From assembly GCA_028708005.1 (NCBI GenBank), contig JAQVZV010000012.1, positions 1-11,269 on the forward strand: a DNA stretch of 11,269 bases. Direction: 5' to 3'. Below the pieces are notes generated by a model that worked only from the letters and a program-made list of their open reading frames with translations, was not told where the DNA came from and did not search any database. The position numbers and the translations under genes are program-made. This DNA comes from Bacilli bacterium. GTDB lineage: Bacteria; Bacillota_I; Bacilli_A; RF39; UBA660. The first letter of the stretch is position 1, and each line of letters begins with the position of its first letter. This document shows, in pieces, positions 1 through 6,596 of this stretch.

Positions 1-2125
1 GAATATATTCAATAATAGCTTGAGCAAGACTCATGCCATCATAAGTTGCCGTTCCTCTTCCTAATTCATCAAATAAGACTAAATTATTAGCCGTAGCATT
101 ACTTAAAGCATTATTAGCTTCTATCATTTCAACCATAAAGGTTGATTCACCGCTTACTAAATCATCACTTGCTCCTATTCTAGTAAATATCTTATCAAAT
201 ATTGGAAGAGATGCCTCTTTACATGGAACAAAGCAACCTATTTGAGCCATTATAACAATCATTGCAAATTGTCTCATGTATGTTGATTTACCCGCCATAT
301 TAGGCCCTGTAATAAGTAGGATATTAGTTTTAGCATCCATTATAATGTCATTAGGTACAAACTCATCATTCATTACTTTTTCAACTACTGGGTGACGAGA
401 ATCTTTAATATAGACATTTCTATCATCAGTAATAGTTGGTCTTATATAATTGTTTTTCTCAGTTGCTACAGCAAATGATACTAAAACATCTATATCAGAT
501 ATAGTTTTAGCAATATTTTGAATATCATGAATATATTTTTTAACTTCATCTCTAATAGTCATAAAAATATTATATTCTAACTCAATGATTTTTTCTTCAG
601 CCCCCAATATAAGAGCTTCTTTTTCTTTTAATAAAGGGGTAATATATCGTTCACAATTAGCTAGGGTTTGTTTTCGTTCATATCCAGCATCTTCAGGAAT
701 TAGATTAATGTTACCTTTAGATACTTCGATGTAATATCCAAATACTTTATTGAAACCAACTTTTAAATTTTTAATACCCGTTTTATTTCTTTCTTCAGCT
801 TCTAATCTTAATATGAAATCCGTTCCACCACGTCTACTATCTTTTAGTTCATCCAATTCACTATTAAAACCTTCCTTAATAAGATAACCTTCTTTTAATC
901 CTAGTGGTGGATTCTCATAAACACTACTCTCTAACAAATTATAGACATTATCAAGAGTATCTAATTTTTTATAAAACTTTATCTGCTCTAAAATATTCTT
1001 AATATCGGGTAATACTTTAAGAGATTTTTTTAATTGCAATAAATCTTTAGCATTGGCATTCCCATAAGCGATTCTTCCGCCTAAACGTTCAAGGTCATAT
1101 ACTTCATAAAGAAGTTCGCGTAATTCTTCTTTTAAAATAAATTCTTCTAACAAGATTTCAACAATATCATATCTTTTTTCTATTTCTGCTCTACTTGTTA
1201 AAGGATTCTCAATCCATCTTTTAAGCATTCTACTTCCCATAGCGGTTTTGGTATTATCAAGCAACCATAAAAGAGAATAATTTCTAGATTTTAATCTTGA
1301 ATTTTCCACCAATTCTAGATTCCTTTTGGTATAAATATCCATTTTTAATGATTCTTTATAATCTTTAATTACTGCTTGTTGCATGTGATCAAGATTACGC
1401 TTCTGGGTATCGCTTAAATATGTAAGTAAATGTTTTATCGTCTCAATATATCTAATATCAGTTAAATCTTCATATAAATGTCGATACTCAGGTAAATCTA
1501 AAATATTTTCATAGACTGAAACAACCATCTTAAATTTATTTCTTAAGACATCAATAATACTCTTATCAACATTATCTGCAAGTACTACTTCCTTTATTCC
1601 AAGTGATACTATTTCTGATACTAAATTATTGGTATCATGCTCTAACATTAAGGTATTTAATTCACCTGTTGAAATATCAGCATAACCAATAATATAGCAA
1701 TGTTTAAAATCCATTACATTACCAATATAGTTATTACTCTTTTCATCAAGTAAATCACCACTCATAATGGTCCCTTTAGAAACAATTTGCACAACTTCTC
1801 TTTTGACTACCCCTTTAGCATCCTTAGGGTCTTCAACTTGTTCACATATTGCCACTTTATAACCTTTATCAATCAGCTTATCAAGATAATTATTTAAAGC
1901 ATGATAAGGAATCCCACACATAGGGATTCTATCTTCTAAACCTGCATTTTTACCAGTTAAAACAAGTTCTAACTCATGTGATACCGTAACCGCATCCTCA
2001 AAAAACATTTCATAAAAATCACCTAAACGAAACATTAGGATAGAATCTTCATAAGAATCTTTTATGTCCATGTATTGAGCCATCATTGGCGTTATTTTAT
2101 TACGATCAACTTCACTTCTCTTCAT
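1..2125 (-). CDS. mutS: DNA mismatch repair ATPase MutS (3' end cut off by window edge)
   Basis: MutS binds mismatched or looped DNA as a dimer and starts strand-specific repair with MutL. The reading frame is open from ATG 2123-2125 to the left edge (708 codons, no stop; I scanned every triplet). The N-terminal mismatch-recognition domain has GDFYEMF at residues 35-41, so the Phe-X-Glu wedge is F37/E39. The ATPase domain has Walker A GPNMAGKST (607-615), the SGESTFMVEM signature, and Walker B ending in D686-E687 within LFDELGRGT. Family proteins are about 850-870 aa, so roughly the last 150 residues, including the THYHEL region and C-terminal helices, lie outside the window. The start is set by AGGTGG at 2130-2135, four bases upstream. 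A TATAAT-like box (minus strand, 2143-2148) lies just upstream but has no convincing -35, so mutS may be read partly from the upstream 129-aa gene. Identification is secure. Confidence 0.97.
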   Translation of the reverse strand, partial: MKRSEVDRNKITPMMAQYMDIKDSYEDSILMFRLGDFYEMFFEDAVTVSHELELVLTGKNAGLEDRIPMCGIPYHALNNYLDKLIDKGYKVAICEQVEDPKDAKGVVKREVVQIVSKGTIMSGDLLDEKSNNYIGNVMDFKHCYIIGYADISTGELNTLMLEHDTNNLVSEIVSLGIKEVVLADNVDKSIIDVLRNKFKMVVSVYENILDLPEYRHLYEDLTDIRYIETIKHLLTYLSDTQKRNLDHMQQAVIKDYKESLKMDIYTKRNLELVENSRLKSRNYSLLWLLDNTKTAMGSRMLKRWIENPLTSRAEIEKRYDIVEILLEEFILKEELRELLYEVYDLERLGGRIAYGNANAKDLLQLKKSLKVLPDIKNILEQIKFYKKLDTLDNVYNLLESSVYENPPLGLKEGYLIKEGFNSELDELKDSRRGGTDFILRLEAEERNKTGIKNLKVGFNKVFGYYIEVSKGNINLIPEDAGYERKQTLANCERYITPLLKEKEALILGAEEKIIELEYNIFMTIRDEVKKYIHDIQNIAKTISDIDVLVSFAVATEKNNYIRPTITDDRNVYIKDSRHPVVEKVMNDEFVPNDIIMDAKTNILLITGPNMAGKSTYMRQFAMIVIMAQIGCFVPCKEASLPIFDKIFTRIGASDDLVSGESTFMVEMIEANNALSNATANNLVLFDELGRGTATYDGMSLAQAIIEYI

Positions 2126-2153
2126 GTTACCACCTATATAAAATTATAACATA

Positions 2154-2179
2154 AAAATAAAAGCATGTGCTTTTATTTT
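2154..2179 (-). terminator. AT-rich hairpin terminator after the 129-aa gene
   Basis: This is a perfect inverted repeat with 12-base arms (AAAATAAAAGCA / TGCTTTTATTTT) around a central TG. It starts at the base directly after the TAG stop of the 129-aa gene. On the minus strand the second arm ends in a T-rich stretch, as in an intrinsic terminator. The stem has only two G-C pairs, so termination may be partial, which would let some transcripts continue into mutS. Confidence 0.6.
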
Positions 2180-2569
2180 CTATTTTTGTTTCATATAACA
2201 TTTAGCATTCTGTTTTGGCAATATTTGATAACAACCATTTTGATCCATAAACAATGTTTTTGCTTCCCTCGCAATCATTTGATGTCGTAAATTTAAAAGC
2301 TGCGTAGGTCCGAAAGAAGGTGATGGTAAATCAGCATTCATATAATCATCACTAGAGATTTCGTTTAGCATGTATAACATATCAGTTTCTTCAATTGCAT
2401 CTTTCACTAAAAAATAATAATGTTCTAAATCCTCTCTCCTAATTTTTTCTGTTACTGGCTTAAGTAAAAAACCTTGTTGAGAATCGCCTACTAGCTGATA
2501 TAAATGATTTGGTGTTAATCCTAATTCACTTACCACATTAGCTTGTATAATTTCTAATTGTTGATTCAT
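2180..2569 (-). CDS. Uncharacterised 129-aa protein upstream of mutS
   Basis: I do not recognise this protein. It is 129 aa, mostly polar, with no signal peptide or membrane segment, so it is probably cytoplasmic. The middle (about residues 40-80) is rich in acidic residues and looks helical. The C-terminus is basic, with two cysteines (in NGCYQI and AKCYMK). Expression signals are strong: AAGGAGG (2574-2580) lies four bases before the ATG, and a near-consensus sigma-A promoter lies about 30 bases further up. This makes it a real gene rather than a chance ORF. It precedes mutS on the same strand with a 54-base gap that holds a hairpin, so co-expression with mutS is possible but not certain. 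Bacillus has other genes before mutS (cotE, ricA/ymcA); this protein does not resemble them by eye. Confidence 0.82.
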   Translation of the reverse strand: MNQQLEIIQANVVSELGLTPNHLYQLVGDSQQGFLLKPVTEKIRREDLEHYYFLVKDAIEETDMLYMLNEISSDDYMNADLPSPSFGPTQLLNLRHQMIAREAKTLFMDQNGCYQILPKQNAKCYMKQK

Positions 2570-2600
2570 AGTTCCTCCTTATTAATAAATAATTAATTTT

Positions 2601-2628
2601 ATTATACTTACTATCCAATTATTGTCAA
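2601..2628 (-). promoter_or_regulatory. Sigma-A promoter of the 129-aa gene
   Basis: On the minus strand a perfect TTGACA (2623-2628) and a perfect TATAAT (2601-2606) are 16 bases apart. Transcription would start near 2594, leaving a leader of about 25 nt that contains AAGGAGG. It is the best-matching promoter in the window. Its -35 box sits inside an inverted repeat (2618-2637). Confidence 0.8.
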
Positions 2629-2637
2629 TACAATAAT
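2618..2637. repeat. 8-bp inverted repeat overlapping a -35 box
   Basis: The arms ATTATTGT and ACAATAAT are perfect and are separated by CAAT. The repeat begins one base after the stop of the YlbL-like gene and covers the -35 box of the 129-aa gene. It could be a repressor site, or a weak hairpin at the end of the upstream transcript. No T-run follows it, so it is a poor intrinsic terminator. Confidence 0.45.
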
Positions 2638-2638
2638 C

Positions 2639-3652
2639 TTACATACTCCGTAAGTAATTTATTGCATCATTAAAAGTTGCTACACCTACAATTATAATAT
2701 CATACTTTTTCTCAGCTGCTATTTTCATAGCCTCATCATAATTATCTCCTAACGGGGTCAAGAAAATATCAGCCTTAGCTTTTACTGCCCCTTTCAATTT
2801 ATATTCTATGCCACTTATCTGACCCACATTACCATCAATGTCAATTGTCCCCGTACCAACAATTGTAAGCCCCTTGGTCAAATCTTCACTTGTAAGTTTA
2901 TTAAAAATAGCTAGTGACATCATTAGCCCTCCACTAGGCCCTGATTCACTTTCTTTAAAATTAAAGGTAATTTTGGGATTAGCTACATAGTCATATTTTG
3001 AAGAGACTAAAATTCCCGTGACATTTTTATCTTCATGTTGAAAGACACTCGCCATCCTATTAACTTCCTTTTTATTCTTGTCAATAACCAAAATATTTAA
3101 ATTATCGTCCACTTCACTGTTAGCAACAATATCAATATATTCCTGCATTGAATTAACCTTTTTTCCCTCAACAGATATTATTTCGTCCCCAATTTTAAGT
3201 GTTGTATTAGCCTTTTCATCGACATATACAACATAAAAATGTTTGTCTTTTATTACGACCGCATTACCCGCTTCATTATAAGCTACTATTAGAGCATTAG
3301 CATTAGCTTCTTCAAGCAGCATATGATTACGATAATCAACCTCTTCATACGTTTCATTATCCGCCACATACTCCTGCTTGCTTACCATATCCCAATTAGG
3401 CAAAACATAAGCTAGTAAGCAAGTTAAAACGTTGCCTCTCATTTCAGTAACATAACTTAGATTAATACTACCATTTTTTTGATATTCATTCTCAATAATA
3501 ACTTTTTCTGATATGTCGATTAAACCTCCTGCTGTATGAATATAATATGGTAGTGGTAAAGTTAAAATAAAATAAAAAAGGATAAGAAAAAGAATAAATC
3601 TATAATTTTGCAATAACATTGCTTTAAGTTGCGCATATCCTTTTTTTATCAT
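2639..3652 (-). CDS. ylbL: YlbL/SepM-type membrane-anchored PDZ and Lon-like serine protease
   Basis: This is a 337-aa protease anchored by one N-terminal membrane segment (about residues 18-37), with the rest outside the membrane. A PDZ domain lies at about 125-200 (LKIGDEIISVEGKKV at 152-166). A Lon (S16)-type proteolytic domain follows, with catalytic Ser240 in GPSGG and Lys285 in SGIEYK, the expected Ser/Lys dyad. Length and domain order match Bacillus YlbL and streptococcal SepM, which cleave secreted or membrane substrates (SepM matures a competence peptide). The substrate here is unknown. I chose the ATG at 3652 because GAGGT (3658-3662) is five bases upstream and the protein then begins with a typical anchor. 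A longer frame to 3739 would run into the divergent ylbJ gene. The neighbouring YlbJ gene supports the assignment, since ylbJ and ylbL are also close in Bacillus. Confidence 0.9.
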   Translation of the reverse strand: MIKKGYAQLKAMLLQNYRFILFLILFYFILTLPLPYYIHTAGGLIDISEKVIIENEYQKNGSINLSYVTEMRGNVLTCLLAYVLPNWDMVSKQEYVADNETYEEVDYRNHMLLEEANANALIVAYNEAGNAVVIKDKHFYVVYVDEKANTTLKIGDEIISVEGKKVNSMQEYIDIVANSEVDDNLNILVIDKNKKEVNRMASVFQHEDKNVTGILVSSKYDYVANPKITFNFKESESGPSGGLMMSLAIFNKLTSEDLTKGLTIVGTGTIDIDGNVGQISGIEYKLKGAVKAKADIFLTPLGDNYDEAMKIAAEKKYDIIIVGVATFNDAINYLRSM

Positions 3653-3682
3653 TTGTGACCTCGTTTCTATTATAATTATAAC
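3653..3682 (+). promoter_or_regulatory. Probable promoter of the ylbJ-like gene
   Basis: TTGTGA (3653-3658) and TATAAC (3677-3682) are 18 bases apart on the plus strand, followed by AAAGGAG (3687-3693) and the ATG at 3699. The resulting leader would be very short. The -10 box lies in the 12-bp palindrome TTATAATTATAA (3670-3681), which also supplies the opposing -10 for ylbL. Confidence 0.45.
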
Positions 3683-3696
3683 AAATAAAGGAGCAA
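3669..3696 (-). promoter_or_regulatory. Probable promoter of the ylbL-like gene
   Basis: On the minus strand TTGCTC (3691-3696) and a perfect TATAAT (3669-3674) are 16 bases apart. The -35 match is weak, and it overlaps the ribosome binding site of the divergent ylbJ gene. The -10 box shares a palindrome with the opposing promoter. Confidence 0.45.
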
Positions 3697-3698
3697 TT

Positions 3699-4679
3699 AT
3701 GAGAAATAAAATATTAACTCTATTAATTGTCTTAATCATTTTAGTAATGGGAATTGAAGTTATCTTAAAATCTCATTATGTAATGTCATCAGTAAGTTTC
3801 TCTTTATCTTTGTGGCGAGATAACGTTTTCCCTTCACTATTCCCTTTTTTTGTTATTTCTAATTTACTAATTAATTGTGGATTCGCCTCATTCTTAGGGG
3901 AGCTATTAAAACCTTTTATGTATCGAATATTTAAAATTAAAGGCGAAGCTTCTTTTGTTTTAGTAATGAGTATTTTAAGTGGTTTTCCTAGCAGTGCTAA
4001 ATATACAAGAGAATTGTATGACAAAGGTTTAATAAACGAGCATGAAGCATCAAAACTTCTTACTTTTACTCACTTTTCTAATCCTTTATTTGTCCTTGGA
4101 ACAATATCCATTATGTTTTTAAATAATAAAGAAGTGGGAATTATTATATTAATATGCCATTATATATCTAATATTATCATTAGTCTTATTTTTAGAAATT
4201 ATTATATAAGTGAAAAAGATACTTTAAAAGTATCTCTTAGAAGAGCTTTTAATGTTATGCACAAGAAACGCTTAGAAGCGGGCAAAAGTATTGGTTTAAT
4301 GATAAGTGATGCTTTAATAAATACAATTAATACTCTTTTATTGATATTAGGAGTTATTACCATGTTCTTAATTATAACATCTATTATTGATCAGAATATT
4401 ACGTTAAATCTATATAATCAATCAATTCTAAATGGGGCTTTAGAAATAACGCAAGGATTAAAATATGTTAGTTTATTGCCTATTCCACTTAAAAATAAAG
4501 CAATTCTATCAACCATGTTTATCTCATTTGGCGGACTAAGTGTCCATATGCAAACGATTGGACTAATTAGTGATACCAAAATTAAATATTTCCCCTTTTT
4601 TGTTGCTAGAATTATCCATGCTTCAATATCAGGTATGTTAATTTACATCTTATTTGATTATTGGTTTCAATTATTATAA
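3699..4679 (+). CDS. ylbJ: YlbJ-type integral membrane protein (nucleoside-recognition/gate family)
   Basis: This 326-aa, very hydrophobic protein has about eight predicted membrane segments (for example 5-24, 42-62, 85-97, 145-166, 208-230 and 300-320). The family marks are FPSLFPFFVISNLL (44-57), SGFPSSAKYT (94-103), FSNPLF (126-131) and SFGGLSVHMQ (276-285). These follow the two-gate pattern of Bacillus YlbJ, a sporulation membrane protein needed for resistant spores. What it transports or senses is not known. The ATG at 3699 is preceded by AAAGGAG five bases upstream. It is divergent from the YlbL-like protease, which is close to ylbJ in Bacillus too. It converges with the pilin operon across only 16 bases, with no clear terminator. 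Whether the host sporulates cannot be told from this gene alone. Confidence 0.88.
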   Translation: MRNKILTLLIVLIILVMGIEVILKSHYVMSSVSFSLSLWRDNVFPSLFPFFVISNLLINCGFASFLGELLKPFMYRIFKIKGEASFVLVMSILSGFPSSAKYTRELYDKGLINEHEASKLLTFTHFSNPLFVLGTISIMFLNNKEVGIIILICHYISNIIISLIFRNYYISEKDTLKVSLRRAFNVMHKKRLEAGKSIGLMISDALINTINTLLLILGVITMFLIITSIIDQNITLNLYNQSILNGALEITQGLKYVSLLPIPLKNKAILSTMFISFGGLSVHMQTIGLISDTKIKYFPFFVARIIHASISGMLIYILFDYWFQLL

Positions 4680-4695
4680 AAGATGAATTGGTTTG

Positions 4696-5208
4696 TTATC
4701 CACTATAAGGTGGTAAGCCACCAATATCCCTATTATCATATTGATAAATAATGTTTATACTATGAGAAACATTCATAACTTCGTTTGCAATTGGAATGAA
4801 TATTTTTAAAATGGTGTTATTCTTTCCTTCTGCGATCGTTAAAGTTTGAGTGGCAAGTTGTAAAGCGCCTGTTATCTTTACATCACTTGGCAATTTATCT
4901 GTAAACCCGCCATACTGAATACTATTATTGGCGCTATCGACTTTTAATCGGCGAACAGCCAAATCTTGATATGTAATATCATAGCAATCTGTCCCGCATG
5001 CACTGATGCCGTAAAGTTTACGATATCTTAAATCTTTTTGAATAGAATTAATTATGTTACCGTTGATAATTGTCATTTCTGATTCGCTTTGATAAAAATT
5101 AACCTTGTCCATTAAAACCACAACAGTTCTAAAAATGGCTATAGCTACAAAAGAAACAATAACAAAGCTAACTATTAACTCAATCGTCGAAAACCCTTTT
5201 TTATTCAT
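4696..5208 (-). CDS. Minor prepilin-like protein with N-terminal methylation motif
   Basis: This is a type IV pilin/pseudopilin-like protein of about 170 aa. From the ATG at 5208 it has a five-residue leader MNKKG, then FSTIE with Glu at +5 of the predicted mature protein, followed by a hydrophobic helix of about 20 residues. That is the prepilin peptidase and N-methylation signature. The remainder is a small globular domain with one close cysteine pair (ACGTDC). It ends in a Gly/Pro-rich tail. Start choice: the frame is open further up to a TTG at 5229, with an ATG at 5214 as well. I prefer 5208 because GAAAGAG lies eight bases upstream and the leader length is typical, but this is not decided. 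It follows the large pilin gene by 25 bases (4 if TTG is used), so the two form an operon. It is probably a minor pilin assembled by the nearby ATPase system. Confidence 0.85.
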   Translation of the reverse strand: MNKKGFSTIELIVSFVIVSFVAIAIFRTVVVLMDKVNFYQSESEMTIINGNIINSIQKDLRYRKLYGISACGTDCYDITYQDLAVRRLKVDSANNSIQYGGFTDKLPSDVKITGALQLATQTLTIAEGKNNTILKIFIPIANEVMNVSHSINIIYQYDNRDIGGLPPYSG

Positions 5209-5233
5209 CCTCATCACTCTTTCATACAACTTC

Positions 5234-6493
5234 TTAACTTACTTTTATCCTAAATGGATTAGACAAACTTCCTGTTCCACCCGCCCATAAGACACCTGAT
5301 TTTAGATTAATAACAGGACGAACATAAATATTACTACTATCTGAATTGACTAATGATAGACTTGAATAAACTTTCCAAATAAAATTATCAGTACCACTTT
5401 GTGAATTTAAAGTCCAATAATGGTAACTAGGCTTATATAGAAAGTTGCCACTTGTACTACAGATTGTTTGATCATATGCATTACAAGAAGTTGACGGTGA
5501 AGTAGATATAAAGTCACTGGCTTGGATTAAACCGACTGCTGATGTAGAACTCGATTTAGTACTACATTCCCCAGCTTTAAACTCTGTTATAGTATAGGGA
5601 CTATTTATTTGTCCATTACACCATAATATAGGTGCTACGTATGAAGTCTTATTATTAACATAAAGAGTATTATTATACCAATCTTGTAAAATAGTATTCA
5701 AACTAGCAGTATTCCACAAATGACCAGCTGCTGTATCCCACGGATAACTACCAAATGTTCCATTTTCATTTGGTACAGAAACACCGTTTTTTATTCCTTC
5801 ATAAATTATTTTAATACCCTCAGTATCACTCTTTATAACTCTCCATAATAATGGGGTTGAATCAGTAGCCGAAACACTTCCAAATTGAATCCAATTATTA
5901 GGATGAGCTCCTACGAAATAGTTACTTCCATTTTTAAGTTCATATGTTCCACCCTCATTAGATGCAAATTGGGATGATAATAAGGTAAGCGTTGCTGCTT
6001 CATAATTAATAAATGTGTTTGCATAATCACCATTATTTAATAGCACAATAATTCGATATATATCTTCTACATCGTCCTTAACTCTTAAAGTTTGCAAAAA
6101 TTTAAGGAGGCTAGCATTAATATTGTAAGTTGCATAATTATCAATTACATTATTGATATTATATTGAGCAAAATATATTTTTTTGGCATTCAAAGTACTA
6201 ACTAACGCATTATAATAACCCGTTGTGTCAAAGCTATAACTAGTAATATCTAATAAAGGGGAATCTGATACATATAAATCAGACAGTAAAGTATCCGCAT
6301 AATTTTGCTGCATATAAGTCTTGATATTCTGACCAGCGTGTACCGCTTCAACAGTATTGTAATTAGCCCTACGTTCATAATTACGATAAAACGATGATAT
6401 TTGAGAATAGAACAAAACTAAGACAGCAGCGACAATCCCAATAACAACAATCGTTTCAGCTAGAAAAAAGCCTTTACTATTTAACTTTATCAT
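5234..6493 (-). CDS. Large prepilin with C-terminal surface/adhesin-like domain
   Basis: This 419-aa protein begins with an eight-residue leader MIKLNSKG, then FFLAE with Glu at mature +5, and a hydrophobic helix to about residue 30, a clear prepilin signature. A helical spacer of about 150 residues follows. From about residue 190 to the end is a Trp- and Gly-rich domain with four cysteines (C292, C310, C337, C345). Its marks are PLLWRVIKSD (214-223), AVGLIQASDF (319-328), YHYWTLNS (357-364), VRPVINLKSG (391-400) and GGTGSLSNPF (405-414). From memory these resemble a repeated surface-protein domain common in uncultured gut Firmicutes (DUF6273-like); I could not run a profile search. It is far longer than ordinary pseudopilins, so it may sit at the pilus tip as an adhesin. 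GGGGAGTG lies four bases before the ATG. It is the first gene of the pilin operon. Confidence 0.88.
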   Translation of the reverse strand: MIKLNSKGFFLAETIVVIGIVAAVLVLFYSQISSFYRNYERRANYNTVEAVHAGQNIKTYMQQNYADTLLSDLYVSDSPLLDITSYSFDTTGYYNALVSTLNAKKIYFAQYNINNVIDNYATYNINASLLKFLQTLRVKDDVEDIYRIIVLLNNGDYANTFINYEAATLTLLSSQFASNEGGTYELKNGSNYFVGAHPNNWIQFGSVSATDSTPLLWRVIKSDTEGIKIIYEGIKNGVSVPNENGTFGSYPWDTAAGHLWNTASLNTILQDWYNNTLYVNNKTSYVAPILWCNGQINSPYTITEFKAGECSTKSSSTSAVGLIQASDFISTSPSTSCNAYDQTICSTSGNFLYKPSYHYWTLNSQSGTDNFIWKVYSSLSLVNSDSSNIYVRPVINLKSGVLWAGGTGSLSNPFRIKVS

Positions 6494-6511
6494 TTTTCAC
6501 TCCCCTTATTA

Positions 6512-6540
6512 TTGCTATTAAACTATAAATATTATATAAT
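6512..6540 (+). promoter_or_regulatory. Promoter of the pilus ATPase gene
   Basis: TTGCTA (6512-6517) and a perfect TATAAT (6535-6540) are 17 bases apart on the plus strand. Transcription would begin near 6547, giving a leader of about 50 nt. The -10 lies in the 10-bp palindrome ATTATATAAT (6531-6540), which also reads as TATAAT on the minus strand toward the pilin operon. The minus-strand side has no good -35. Confidence 0.55.
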
Positions 6541-6584
6541 AAACATAGAATAAATACTAGATGAAAGATAACAAAAGATAAAAT

Positions 6585-6591
6585 GGGGTGG
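6585..6591 (+). promoter_or_regulatory. Ribosome binding site that points to a TTG start
   Basis: GGGGTGG is five bases before TTG 6597, which is good spacing. The same bases overlap the alternative GTG at 6588, which has no ribosome binding site of its own at a workable distance. Confidence 0.6.
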
Positions 6592-6596
6592 CAATT

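Noticed and set aside
1..2125. Possibility that mutS is a broken gene
   Set aside because: The frame is open throughout and keeps the mismatch wedge, Walker A and Walker B. It is simply cut by the window edge.
3653..3739. 29-codon upstream extension of the YlbL-like gene
   Set aside because: It would overlap the start of the divergent ylbJ gene and both promoters. The ATG at 3652 has a proper ribosome binding site and a typical anchor start.
3776..4024. Minus-strand 82-codon frame inside ylbJ
   Set aside because: It is antisense to a conserved membrane protein, with no promoter or ribosome binding site seen.
4709..4722. Hairpin GGTGG-TAAG-CCACC near the convergent ends of ylbJ and the small pilin
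   Set aside because: The stem has only five pairs, no T-run follows in either direction, and it lies in the coding end of the pilin gene (Gly/Pro codons). It is not supported as a terminator.
5105..5290. Plus-strand 61-codon frame across the junction of the two prepilin genes
   Set aside because: It is antisense to the prepilin N-terminal helix and to the end of the large pilin, and its composition mirrors them.
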